From the NCBI GenBank assembly GCA_903909555.1, contig CAIVWG010000117.1, positions 1 to 35,488 of the forward strand: a DNA stretch of 35,488 nucleotides, given 5' to 3'. Positions 16,575 through 24,287 of the stretch are shown here, in pieces. Position 1 is the stretch's first letter. Every line of letters starts with the position of its first letter. The position numbers and the translations under genes are program-made. Origin of the DNA: an uncultured bacterium (GTDB taxonomy: Bacteria > Actinomycetota > Actinomycetes > S36-B12). The notes under the pieces were generated by a model, which saw nothing but the letters and a program-made list of their open reading frames with translations, did not search any database and was not told the DNA's origin.

Positions 16575-17837
16575 TCATCGCTCGGCTCGCCGGTAGCGCA
16601 GCAGTCCGTTGATGCCGAGGCTGAGCGCCCCGAGGACCAGCAGCCACAGGAGCGCGGGCTTGCTCGGTTCCGGGAAGGGCCCGCCACCGGCGTCAACGCC
16701 CGTGGGCAGCCGCCCCGATGCCGGGCTCACGCCCGTGCCGGATGCGGCTCGCGGCTGACCGCTGTAGCTGATGCCGGAGGGGAAGACGAACCCCGAGGGT
16801 CCCACCGAGGGGCTCGTGGTCCCCGGAGACGGCGTCACCGTCGTCTCCGTCGGAGTCGGCGTCGTCGATCCCGGGGACGGCGTGATCGTCGTCTCCGTCG
16901 GTGTTGCCGTCACCGTGACCGTCTCGGTCACCGTCGGGGTGCTGGTCGGCTGCGCGGTGATCGTCGTCGGCACGGGAATGATGACGGTGTCGGTCTGCGT
17001 CGCCGTGGCCGTCACGGTCGACGTTGCCGTCTCCGTGGTGGTCGCCGTCGCCGTCGCGGTCTCCGTCAAGGTTGCCGTGGCCGTCGCCGTCTCCGTCGTG
17101 GTCGCCGTCGCCGTCGTCGTGGCCGTCTCCGTCGTCGTCGCCGTGGCCGTCGCCGTCTCCGTGATCGTCGGGGTCGACGTCGGGGTTGCCGTGACCGTCT
17201 CGGTGACCGTCACGGTCGGGCTGGCCGAGGGGGACGGGGTGCAATTGCCCCAGCCGGCACCCCCGCCCTGGCCGTTGTTACACGGAGTCTCGAAGTTGCT
17301 GTCGCTACTCGACGGCGATGGCGACGAGCTGCCCGTCGGACTCGAGCTGCCCGTCGGACTCGAGCTGCCCGTCGGGCTCCCCGACGACGAGGACCCGGAG
17401 GGACTCGGCTTCGTGTTCACCGAGCCCGGCGGGGCTGAGGGCTTGGTGAACAGGGGCACGTCGTCGGACCACGAGCCGCCGCCAGAGCCACCTCCATCCC
17501 CGGACCCTCCCCCTCCTCCGGAACCTCCTCCTCCGCCAGAGCTGCCCCCGCCGACGATCTGGGGGAGTTCCTGGACTAGGGACCCGGAACCTCCCCACAG
17601 GCCTTGACCCCCCGAGCCGCCTCCCCCTCCGGAGCCACCACCTCCCCCGCCCGAACCACTCCCACTGCCGAGGCTCGACGCCAGTTGGCCCCAGTCCCCG
17701 GCATTCGCCGTGGGAGCCAGCATGAAGAGGGTCAGGCCCGTCGCCGTGGCCAACCCGGTGACAGCGACAAAGAGCGAGGCTCCTCGTCGCGGTTGCGAAC
17801 GCCGGTATCGCCCGGACGTTCGAACGACTTTGCGCAT
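16575..17837 (-). CDS. Gly/Ser/Thr-rich surface protein, likely sortase substrate, 420 aa
   Basis: Low-complexity exported protein. The order is signal peptide (1-46, ending TANA), Gly/Ser-rich segment (about 55-140), three PTGSSS repeats and a short stretch with two cysteines (FETPCNN...GNCTP). A long Thr-rich tract of TET/TAT/TVT units (about 205-315) follows, then a Pro/Thr/Ser tail. The C-terminus has LPTG (377-380), a hydrophobic helix (about 395-413) and the basic tail RYRRAER, which is sorting-signal architecture without canonical LPxTG. It is likely a glycosylated stalk or wall-spanning protein. It is followed at 12 bp by the sortase. Ribosome site AAGGGAAGGA precedes the ATG. No family is recognised. 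Confidence 0.85.
   Translation of the reverse strand: MRKVVRTSGRYRRSQPRRGASLFVAVTGLATATGLTLFMLAPTANAGDWGQLASSLGSGSGSGGGGGGSGGGGGSGGQGLWGGSGSLVQELPQIVGGGSSGGGGGSGGGGGSGDGGGSGGGSWSDDVPLFTKPSAPPGSVNTKPSPSGSSSSGSPTGSSSPTGSSSPTGSSSPSPSSSDSNFETPCNNGQGGGAGWGNCTPSPSASPTVTVTETVTATPTSTPTITETATATATTTETATTTATATTTETATATATLTETATATATTTETATSTVTATATQTDTVIIPVPTTITAQPTSTPTVTETVTVTATPTETTITPSPGSTTPTPTETTVTPSPGTTSPSVGPSGFVFPSGISYSGQPRAASGTGVSPASGRLPTGVDAGGGPFPEPSKPALLWLLVLGALSLGINGLLRYRRAER
16845..17220. repeat. Low-complexity hexamer-like tract encoding the Thr-rich stalk
   Basis: The plus strand is dominated by GTCGCCGT, GTCTCCGT and GTCGTC variants with six-base periodicity, encoding alternating Thr-Glu-Thr/Ala-Thr on the minus strand. 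The tract is imperfect, in frame throughout and inside the surface-protein gene. It is a likely site of slippage or recombination and of assembly error. Confidence 0.8.
17326..17379. repeat. Three tandem 18-bp repeats in surface-protein gene
   Basis: Units start at 17326, 17344 and 17362. The third differs by one base. They encode three consecutive Ser/Pro-Thr-Gly-Ser-Ser repeats between the Gly-rich region and the Cys-containing segment. Confidence 0.9.
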
Positions 17838-18163
17838 GTCGTCCTTCCCTTCTGGGGTGTTGTCCCCCGTTGACCCTGCGGTGATTGACCCGGGATATCA
17901 ACGTTGATGGTGGGCAATGAACGGGTAGGCGAAGTCGACGGAATTCCAGACCGTTCAGTGATGATGGGAGAGGAACACTTCTCCCAGGCATCATTGATGT
18001 CGCCTGTGACATGCGACACTCGCGAACGCCTACGGCGGCGATCCTTCGGGTTCGTCCATTGCCCCCCCCCCCCCGCGTGCGACATACTGAGAGAGGTCCC
18101 CTGACTCATCCGACGTGACGCGTCGGGCTTCACCGCATCGGGGGGTGCGCCATTCTCAGTCTC
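17838..18163. promoter_or_regulatory. Divergent 326-bp control region of surface protein/sortase and LuxR gene
   Basis: I see no gene here. Elements visible are: direct repeats TTGACCC at 17870-17876 and 17885-17891 (15-bp step); a perfect 12-bp palindrome ATCAACGTTGAT at 17897-17908; an inverted repeat TGTCGC-N9-GCGACA at 17998-18018, whose right half recurs at 18079-18084; and a run of 13 C at 18062-18074. Base composition is less GC-rich than the flanking genes. The palindromes are candidate operators, possibly for the adjacent LuxR-type protein. Confidence 0.5.
18059..18088 (+). promoter_or_regulatory. Candidate promoter with 13-C tract in its spacer
   Basis: TTGCCC (18059-18064) and CATACT (18083-18088) form a plausible -35/-10 pair with an 18-base spacer. 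Ten of the 13 consecutive C residues (18062-18074) lie in that spacer and the other three complete the -35. Loss of one C would give the optimal 17 bases. Transcription would start near 18095, about 70 bases before the LuxR-type GTG. The architecture resembles homopolymer-controlled phase-variable promoters. The promoter itself is predicted by eye; the C-run is certain in this sequence. Confidence 0.4.
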
Positions 18164-18934
18164 GTGGCACTTGTACGCGGCCTTGCCGACGCACCGGACG
18201 GCAGCGAAGCAGCGCACATTGTCCGGTCATCGATGAGTCGGGTGATGAAGGTCCACTCCGCGGCCATCTACCTGTGCCCGCCCGACTCGCGCGCCCTGTT
18301 GCTGGACGGGCAGGAGGGATTCCACGACAGCCTCGGGGAGTTGTTCGGGCGGATTCCCCTGGATGAGGACCTCCCGCTCAGCCACGCTCACGAGAACGGC
18401 GTCGAGATCGAGCTTTACCTCGACGGCCGCGACCCCACGCCGCCCGTGGAGGTGCTCCTCGGGCGGCACCCCGAACTCGATGGCGGGCGGATCCAACTGT
18501 GTCCCTTGCTTCGCCGCGGCAAGGCCCACGGCGTCCTCGCGTTGGCGGACCATGACGGCGCCTCGTCCCTGTCCTGGCAGCAACGGACCTTCCGTGAGGG
18601 GGCCGCGGCTGCCGTGAGCATCTGGGGCTGGACCCGACTCATGTCACCGGACGTCGCAGCACCTCGCCGGGACGATCACGGGATGACCGATCGCCAGCGC
18701 TCGATTCTGCTGCTCGTCGAACGCGGGTACACCAATGAGCGCATCGGGCGATCCCTGGGCTACTCGACGTCGACGGTCAAGGCGGAACTCGCACGGATGT
18801 TCCGCATGACGAGCACCTCGCGGCGTGAGCAACTCCTCGTGGTGGCGCGTCGGATGGGGTGGCTGACCGCGTTATCCGAACATGACGGTGAGGACGACCT
18901 CACTCGTCGAGGCGGTAGCCGACCTTCATGGTGA
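18164..18934 (+). CDS. LuxR-type HTH regulator with GAF-like sensor region, 256 aa
   Basis: Probable cytoplasmic transcription regulator. Residues about 1-160 look like a GAF-type sensory region (SAAIYLCPPDSRALLL, then IQLCPLLRRGKAHGVLALAD). The C-terminal LuxR/GerE helix-turn-helix (about 173-235) contains TDRQRSILLLVERGYTNERIGRSLGYSTSTVKAELAR-like order, shown here only in outline. No receiver Asp site is present. The frame opens just upstream and GTG 18164 is the first usable start, but no ribosome site is visible there; ATG 18233 is the alternative. The last 35 bases overlap the 3' end of the convergent dodecin gene. Divergent from the surface protein, it may regulate it. Confidence 0.8.
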   Translation: MALVRGLADAPDGSEAAHIVRSSMSRVMKVHSAAIYLCPPDSRALLLDGQEGFHDSLGELFGRIPLDEDLPLSHAHENGVEIELYLDGRDPTPPVEVLLGRHPELDGGRIQLCPLLRRGKAHGVLALADHDGASSLSWQQRTFREGAAAAVSIWGWTRLMSPDVAAPRRDDHGMTDRQRSILLLVERGYTNERIGRSLGYSTSTVKAELARMFRMTSTSRREQLLVVARRMGWLTALSEHDGEDDLTRRGGSRPSW

Positions 18935-19109
18935 CCTGGTAGTGACTGACCTTGCCCTCGTGGATGTGACCGCGAACCTCGACGACCTCAAACCAGTTGA
19001 GCCGATGCAGGGCGTCCGATGCCGAGGACACGCCGTTGCGGATGGCATCGTCGATCCCATCCGGCGAGGTGCCCACGATCTCGGTGATCCGGTAGGTGCG
19101 GTTGGGCAT
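18900..19109 (-). CDS. Dodecin, flavin-binding protein, 69 aa
   Basis: Small dodecameric flavin storage/buffer protein. The sequence begins MPNRTYRITEIVGTSPDGID, then has the conserved WFEVVEVRGHI strand with the flavin-stacking Trp, and ends VTMKVGYRLDE. This matches the usual 65-75 residue dodecin with the terminal GYRL motif. The ribosome site GGGAGA lies seven bases before the ATG. Its 3' end overlaps 35 bp of the convergent LuxR-type gene. A tRNA-Lys gene lies upstream on the same strand. Confidence 0.93.
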   Translation of the reverse strand: MPNRTYRITEIVGTSPDGIDDAIRNGVSSASDALHRLNWFEVVEVRGHIHEGKVSHYQVTMKVGYRLDE

Positions 19110-19230
19110 GATGTCTCCCAAGGTCGAAGGAACGCCGTTGCATCGCGACGGTAATGCATGGCCGAACCCCGCGTCACGGATTCGCCAGGGAGAACCTCGA
19201 AGCCGTGCTACCACGGGGGATGCCCACGGG

Positions 19231-19302
19231 TGGGTCGCCCGGGGCTCGAACCCGGAACCTACGGATTAAAAGTCCGCAGCTCTACCGTTGAGCTAGCGAC
19301 CC
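19231..19302 (-). tRNA. tRNA-Lys (anticodon TTT)
   Basis: A 72-nt cloverleaf reads on the minus strand from GGGTCGC (19302) to CGACCCA (19231). The seven-base acceptor stem is perfect. The D arm is GCTC...GAGC and the anticodon stem GCGGA/TCCGT encloses the loop CTTTTAA, giving anticodon TTT. The T arm CCGGG-TTCGAGC-CCCGG is perfect. CCA is not encoded, so it must be added after transcription. Confidence 0.96.
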
Positions 19303-19431
19303 GGAGGTTCCACTCATGGTGGAGGAGAACCGTCCGCTGAAGACTCCGCCAAATGTAGCGGGCGGGCGCGGCGCCGAGTGACTCGCACAAGCGGTGTCGA
19401 GAAGTGAATGGTTGAGGCCCCCGCAGATCGA

Positions 19432-21504
19432 CTACAGCGCGCGCAAGATCAGGCGGTTGGATTCCACCGTGCCATCCGCGCTTCTCATGAAGACGTACAG
19501 CGTCTTGCTGGTACGACGCTGCCAGGTGAACTCGCCGCGAGAATCAAGGATGATGCTGACAAAGCCTTGCGTGTACGAGTCCTGACCGGGGAAGCGTATC
19601 CACGGCTGCAAGACCGCGCCGACCCCGAAACCAGTGGTCGTTCCCGCTACTCTCACGAAGGACGCGCCCTTCACATCAGTGCGGGTGCCCGTGATCGTGA
19701 TGGTGGGCGCCGCTGGCTGCTCGGGGATGAACGTGCCAGAAGGTGCTGAAAACGCTCCCCACCCGGCGCCATTGAGTGCGCGCACGCTCGCGGCATACGG
19801 GGTGCCGTTGGACAGGGCCGCAATGGTGCATGACGTCGTCGGAGCGACGACGAGACATGACTGGCCGCCAGGTGACACGACCGCCTGATAGGTGGACACG
19901 GGGAAAGACCCAGAAGTCACCGGCGCCGTCCACGACAGCGACACCGACTCATCTCCAGCGACACCGGCAATTCCCACGGGCGAAGACGGCGGATACACGG
20001 GCGGAGGAGGTGGTGGGGGTGGCGGTGGCGTCGCAATCGCCGTGGCCACTTGGATGCGGTTGTACGAGCCATTCCACCGATACCAGGCCACAGCTTGGAT
20101 GAGGCCATCAGCCGACATGGCGGCCCTGGGCTCGTAGGCGCCATTTCCGGGGGTGGACATCGCTACTGCCGCTTCCCAACTGAGGCCTCCATCGGATGTC
20201 GATGCCGACTGCACAACCTCGGGGTCGGATGTCTCCATGGACCAGGCGACCGTCTGGTCCTCACCATCATCAGACATAGCAATCGCAGGTAGATCAGATC
20301 CCGTTGCGTCGGCTGGCCCGGACAGCCTCACGAGGGAACCCCAGGTGGCGCCACCGTCAGCACTGGATCGCGATTGCGCGTAGCCGGGGGAGGAGTCGAA
20401 GTACCAACTGATGGTGCGATGCGAACCATCGGCGGACATCGCCAGGCTCGGGTTGTAGTGATATCCGAAGTCCACCGACAGGTTGGTGGCCGAGCCCCAG
20501 GTGGCGCCTCCATCACTGGACGACCGTGACTGCACCACGTTGTTGCCGCGCACCCAGGAAGCCGCCTGCTGCAGCCCATCGGCGGACATCGCCACCGTGG
20601 CCCCCCTCGCGCTGGCTCCGGCCGCCGAGAGATCCACCGGGCTGCTCCACGTCGCACCACCATCTGAAGATGTGCTCATCTGGACCGTGTAGTTCGAGCC
20701 ACTGCTGTAAGACCAGGTGATCGCCTGATGCAGGCCATCAGCTGAGATCGCGATCGCGGGCGGCAACGCGTTTCCCACTACCGAGAGGTCACTCGCACTG
20801 CTCCACGTCGCACCGCCGTCTGAGGATGTGCTCACCTGCACGCGCTGGAATCCAAAGGCGCCGCGACGCCAGACGACAGTCTGTCGGCTGCCGTCGGAGG
20901 ACACCGCCACCTGAGGGTCGGTGGCATCCGACCCCGTCGCCGAGAGGTCCACCGGACTCGACCATGTCGCGCCAGAGTCACCGCTGGCACGGACCTGGAT
21001 GATCTTATTGGCCCCGTTGCTACGCCACCACGTGGCTGCTTGCACGGACCCATCGGACGACATCGCCAAGTCCGGTTCGGCCGCGGCAAGACCGGCCGCC
21101 GTCAGGTCCACCACCGCGCCCCATGTCGCCCCGGCATCCGGGGTCACGGCGTACTGAATGCGCATCTGGCTGCCAGAACCCTGGCGCCACAGCGACGCGA
21201 TGACCCGGCCGCTGGAGGACATCGCAAGACTCGGCTCGACTGCTTCACCCGTCGGGGACAGGTCGATCGTCGGTCCCCAAATCGGCGCGGTCGCCGGGGT
21301 CACGGTCGCCCTGCCGATGCCCGTGCGCGATGCTCCCCCGCCTGCGACGCCGAGGGAGGAGACCGCCCCCTGCGCCGCGTTGACACCTGCTCGCTCGGAG
21401 GCAGTGGCAGACTCCGCCAGCAGCGGCACCCCGACGCTCGAAGCGACGAAGGCCGCCCCGCAGGCGATCACTCCAGATCTGACAGCACCCCAACGACGTC
21501 GCAT
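19432..21504 (-). CDS. Secreted Asp-box (BNR) repeat protein with Fn3 domain, 690 aa
   Basis: Exported protein built mostly of about 50-residue repeats, each ending in an Asp box (S-x-D-x-G-x-T-W). I count seven such boxes, for example TPDAGATW, SGDSGATW, several SSDGGATW and the degenerate TSDGGLSW. That pattern suggests a beta-propeller like sialidase or exo-alpha folds, but sialidase active-site residues are not evident. A run of ten prolines links it to one fibronectin type III domain (about 515-600) and a C-terminal beta domain without anchor. The N-terminal signal peptide is about residues 1-36. Probable role: extracellular binding or adhesion. No neighbour shares its direction except the tRNA and dodecin. 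Confidence 0.82.
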   Translation of the reverse strand: MRRRWGAVRSGVIACGAAFVASSVGVPLLAESATASERAGVNAAQGAVSSLGVAGGGASRTGIGRATVTPATAPIWGPTIDLSPTGEAVEPSLAMSSSGRVIASLWRQGSGSQMRIQYAVTPDAGATWGAVVDLTAAGLAAAEPDLAMSSDGSVQAATWWRSNGANKIIQVRASGDSGATWSSPVDLSATGSDATDPQVAVSSDGSRQTVVWRRGAFGFQRVQVSTSSDGGATWSSASDLSVVGNALPPAIAISADGLHQAITWSYSSGSNYTVQMSTSSDGGATWSSPVDLSAAGASARGATVAMSADGLQQAASWVRGNNVVQSRSSSDGGATWGSATNLSVDFGYHYNPSLAMSADGSHRTISWYFDSSPGYAQSRSSADGGATWGSLVRLSGPADATGSDLPAIAMSDDGEDQTVAWSMETSDPEVVQSASTSDGGLSWEAAVAMSTPGNGAYEPRAAMSADGLIQAVAWYRWNGSYNRIQVATAIATPPPPPPPPPPVYPPSSPVGIAGVAGDESVSLSWTAPVTSGSFPVSTYQAVVSPGGQSCLVVAPTTSCTIAALSNGTPYAASVRALNGAGWGAFSAPSGTFIPEQPAAPTITITGTRTDVKGASFVRVAGTTTGFGVGAVLQPWIRFPGQDSYTQGFVSIILDSRGEFTWQRRTSKTLYVFMRSADGTVESNRLILRAL

Positions 21505-21697
21505 GGCGAATTCCGTCCCTGGAAGCAGCGGCGCACTCCCAACAGCACGCTTCGCCCTCAGCCGGTCTCGGCCCAGATCCCACGCGGCGCTAGTGGATCA
21601 CATACTGCTCAAGAAAGGAAGGTGAAGGAGCCAGACACCCTGACGCTCTCCGGAGGGCCTCTAATCTGGCACCACCCAGGCGAGAGGAGGGCCCACG
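21505..21697. promoter_or_regulatory. Divergent gap between Asp-box protein and pentapeptide-repeat genes
   Basis: This 193-bp gap separates two outward-reading genes and must contain both promoters. It carries the GAGAGGAGGG ribosome site of the pentapeptide gene near its right end. I see no clear -35/-10 pairs, hairpin or repeat. Confidence 0.3.
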
Positions 21698-22426
21698 GTG
21701 AGTCGGAACATGCTGCTGCTCGTGCTGGGCGCCCTGCTGGCCGGAGGCATCGCCACGCCCGTCCGCGCCGCCTCGACGACCCCGCCCTGCCTGCCGCACT
21801 GCGCGGGCGCGAGCCTCGCGGGTTCCGACCTCTCCGGCGTGAACCTGAGCCGCGCTGACTTCAGACGGGCTGACCTGTCCCGTGCGAACCTCTCCGGAGC
21901 CATCATCATGCTCACGGACCTGACGGACGCCAACCTGTCCGGCGCCGACCTCACAGGCGCGGTGCTCTCCGGATCCACGCTGACCAACACCGACTTCCGC
22001 GGTGCGAACCTGACGTCGGCCATGGGCAGCGGCATACGGGGAACGCCCACGCGGATGCCCAAGGACTGGGCCATCGTCCGAGCGCGGCCCGGGGGAATCG
22101 CGAATCCCCGGCTCCCCGGCTTCATCGCCGGCCCGGGGGCCGCCCTTCCACAGGCATACCTGAGCGGAGCCGACATGCGCGGCATGAACCTCGCCGGGGC
22201 GAACTTCACCTGCGCGGACGTGTCATGGGCCGACTTCCGGGGAGCCAACCTGACCGGGGCGAACTTCACCCAGGCCTGGATGCTGGCCCCCAAGATGAAG
22301 GGCGCCAATGTCACCGGGGCCATCTTCACCGGAGCGACGTTCGGGTGGTCCGGGGACCGGCCCGGCCCACGGCCCGGCTGCACGGCTCCCCTCGTCGACA
22401 TCACGCCTGCCGGGCTCCTGTCCTAG
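21698..22426 (+). CDS. Secreted pentapeptide-repeat protein, 242 aa
   Basis: Exported right-handed quadrilateral beta-helix protein of unknown role. The signal peptide ends near residue 24 (PVRA). Two blocks of A(D/N)LxG pentapeptides cover about 36-110 and 152-216. A non-repeat insert separates them, with a Trp-containing segment and GPGAAL, as seen in other exported members. Cysteines at C31, C35, C172 and C228 could form disulfides, consistent with export. The GTG start has an excellent GAGAGGAGGG ribosome site. Its stop shares CTAG with the convergent acyl-CoA synthetase stop. Confidence 0.88.
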   Translation: MSRNMLLLVLGALLAGGIATPVRAASTTPPCLPHCAGASLAGSDLSGVNLSRADFRRADLSRANLSGAIIMLTDLTDANLSGADLTGAVLSGSTLTNTDFRGANLTSAMGSGIRGTPTRMPKDWAIVRARPGGIANPRLPGFIAGPGAALPQAYLSGADMRGMNLAGANFTCADVSWADFRGANLTGANFTQAWMLAPKMKGANVTGAIFTGATFGWSGDRPGPRPGCTAPLVDITPAGLLS

Positions 22427-24117
22427 CTCCGGAAGTCCGTGTCTCGCCACTCCCCCGGCGGCCGACGGCTGTCGAGTTCTTCCTCGCGAGCCCTCAGTTC
22501 GACGCGGCGGATCTTGCCCGACACGGTCTTCGGCAGGTCGGCGAACTCCAGGCGCCGGATGCGCAGGTAGGGCGGCACATGCTCGCGGGCGTACTCCAGG
22601 ATCGATCGCGCGGTCTCCTCCGTCGGCTCGTGTCCCGGTGCCAGGGCGACGTACGCCTTGGGCACGACCAGCCGGATCTCGTCCGGGGACGGCACGACCG
22701 CGGCCTCGGCGACCGCCGGATGCTCGATGAGGACACTCTCGAGCTCGAACGGACTCACCTTGTAGTCGGAGGACTTGAAGACGTCATCGGTACGGCCGAT
22801 GAATGTGATGTATCCGTCCTCGTCCCGTGAGGCGACGTCGCCGGTGTGGTAGTGCCCGCCGGCCATCGCCTCGGCGTTGCGCTCAGGATCGCCAAGATAA
22901 CCGGTCATGAGGCTGAGCGGACGCACGGCCAGGTCGAGGCAGATCTCGCCCTCGCCCGGACCTTCGACGCGCTCACCTGTCGTCGGATCCACGAGCGCGA
23001 CCGGCATGCCGGGCAGCGGCCGTCCCATGGATCCCGGCTTGACCGGCGCGCCCGGGGCATTGCCCACCATGGCGGTCATCTCGGTCTGGCCGAACCCATC
23101 GCGGACCGTCAGTCCCCAGCGGTCCTGCACCTGACTGATGACCTCCGGGTTGAGCGGCTCGCCGGCAGCCACGAGCTCTCTCAACGCGGCCGGTCGCTGC
23201 TGGAGGTCCAGCCCGATGAGCATTCGCCACACCGTCGGCGGCGCGCAGAACGCCGTGACCTCGTGCTCGCGCAGGAGGCGCAGCAGGACAGCGGGATCGA
23301 AGCGGGCGTAGTTGTAGGCGACGATCGTGGCCTGCGCGAGCCACGGGGCGAAGAAGTTGGACCATGCGTGCTTGGCCCAGCCCGCCGAGGAGATGTTGAG
23401 GTGCACGTCCCCCGGCTGGAGGCCGATCCAGTACATCGTGGACAGGTGTCCCACGGGATAGGAGCGGTGGGTATGGGCCACGAGCTTCGGGCGGCTCGTG
23501 GTGCCGGACGTGAAGTACAGCAGGAGCGGGTCCTCCGTGGCGTTGCCGGGGTGCGGCATAGGAGCGGCGGGCCGCTCGTACGCCGCGGACAGGTCGATCC
23601 ACCCTTCCGTCGCCTCGCCGGTGACGATCCGGAGGTAGTCGCCGGGCACCTCGGCGAACTTCACCGCGTCCGCCGGGTCGCAGATGACCGCCCGCGCCCG
23701 GCCGCGCTCGATCCGGTCCTCGAGATCGTGGGCCCCGAGCGCGGTCGTGGTCGGCATGATGACGCCGCCGATCTTCATGATGCCCAGCATCGAGTCCCAG
23801 AGCTCGATGCGGTTGCCGAGCATGACGATGACGGGATCGCCAGGCCCCAGGCCCATGTCCCGCAGGGACGCGGCCACCTGATCCGAGCGGTCGACGAGCT
23901 GGGAGAACGCATACGCAGTGGACCGGCCGTCTTCCTCGACGAGGATCAGGCCGGTGGCGGGGTTAGCCCGTGCCCACACGTCGAACCAGTCGTGCGCCCA
24001 GTTGAAGTCCGGTCCCACGTCCGGCCACCGAAAGAGTTCGACGGCGCTCGCGTAGTCGGTGCGCATACTGAGGAGTCGGTCTCGCGCCGCCATCAGCGCC
24101 TCGCCACCCGGTGACAT
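22423..24117 (-). CDS. AMP-dependent acyl-CoA synthetase, 564 aa
   Basis: ANL-superfamily ligase that activates a carboxylic acid as acyl-AMP and then acyl-CoA. It looks closest to medium-chain (ACSM-like) acyl-CoA synthetases; the exact acid is unknown. Motifs are the phosphate loop YFTSGTTSRPK (about 200), ISSAGWAKHAW, DGFGQTEMT (about 344), YHTGDVASRDEDGY, GRTDDVFKSSDYKVSP and the C-terminal catalytic Lys in PKTVSGKIRR (about 530). The ATG at 24117 follows a GAGGGAGGG ribosome site; an in-frame ATG lies at 24141. Its stop codon overlaps that of the convergent pentapeptide gene. It is divergent from the sulfatase. Confidence 0.93.
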   Translation of the reverse strand: MSPGGEALMAARDRLLSMRTDYASAVELFRWPDVGPDFNWAHDWFDVWARANPATGLILVEEDGRSTAYAFSQLVDRSDQVAASLRDMGLGPGDPVIVMLGNRIELWDSMLGIMKIGGVIMPTTTALGAHDLEDRIERGRARAVICDPADAVKFAEVPGDYLRIVTGEATEGWIDLSAAYERPAAPMPHPGNATEDPLLLYFTSGTTSRPKLVAHTHRSYPVGHLSTMYWIGLQPGDVHLNISSAGWAKHAWSNFFAPWLAQATIVAYNYARFDPAVLLRLLREHEVTAFCAPPTVWRMLIGLDLQQRPAALRELVAAGEPLNPEVISQVQDRWGLTVRDGFGQTEMTAMVGNAPGAPVKPGSMGRPLPGMPVALVDPTTGERVEGPGEGEICLDLAVRPLSLMTGYLGDPERNAEAMAGGHYHTGDVASRDEDGYITFIGRTDDVFKSSDYKVSPFELESVLIEHPAVAEAAVVPSPDEIRLVVPKAYVALAPGHEPTEETARSILEYAREHVPPYLRIRRLEFADLPKTVSGKIRRVELRAREEELDSRRPPGEWRDTDFRS

Positions 24118-24287
24118 CGTGGTCGTCCCTCCCTCGCGCATCTCATCGCTTGGGCGCGTCGGCCCCATCGTGCCCGAGACCTGCGCGCCCGGGAAGACAC
24201 CACCGCTGGACACCTTCCTCCGGCCACGCCTAGGGTGAGGGCCCCGCCGCGGCACAAGGCCACTCCGGGCGAGTGGAGAGGCTGACT
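24118..24287. promoter_or_regulatory. Divergent gap between acyl-CoA synthetase and sulfatase
   Basis: This 170-bp region separates two outward-reading genes. It contains the GAGGGAGGG and GGAGAGG ribosome sites of the two genes. I see no convincing promoter hexamers, hairpin or repeat. Confidence 0.3.

Noticed and set aside
16845-17379. Possible CRISPR or satellite array
   Set aside because: Repeats are short, in frame and without unique spacers; they encode low-complexity protein segments.
17904-18104. 66-codon frame running through the poly-C tract
   Set aside because: No ribosome site, no similarity and it contains the homopolymer; better explained as control region.
19203-19216. Short hairpin (CCGTG/CACGG) after the tRNA gene as terminator
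   Set aside because: Only five pairs and no T-run follow on the minus strand; too weak to call.
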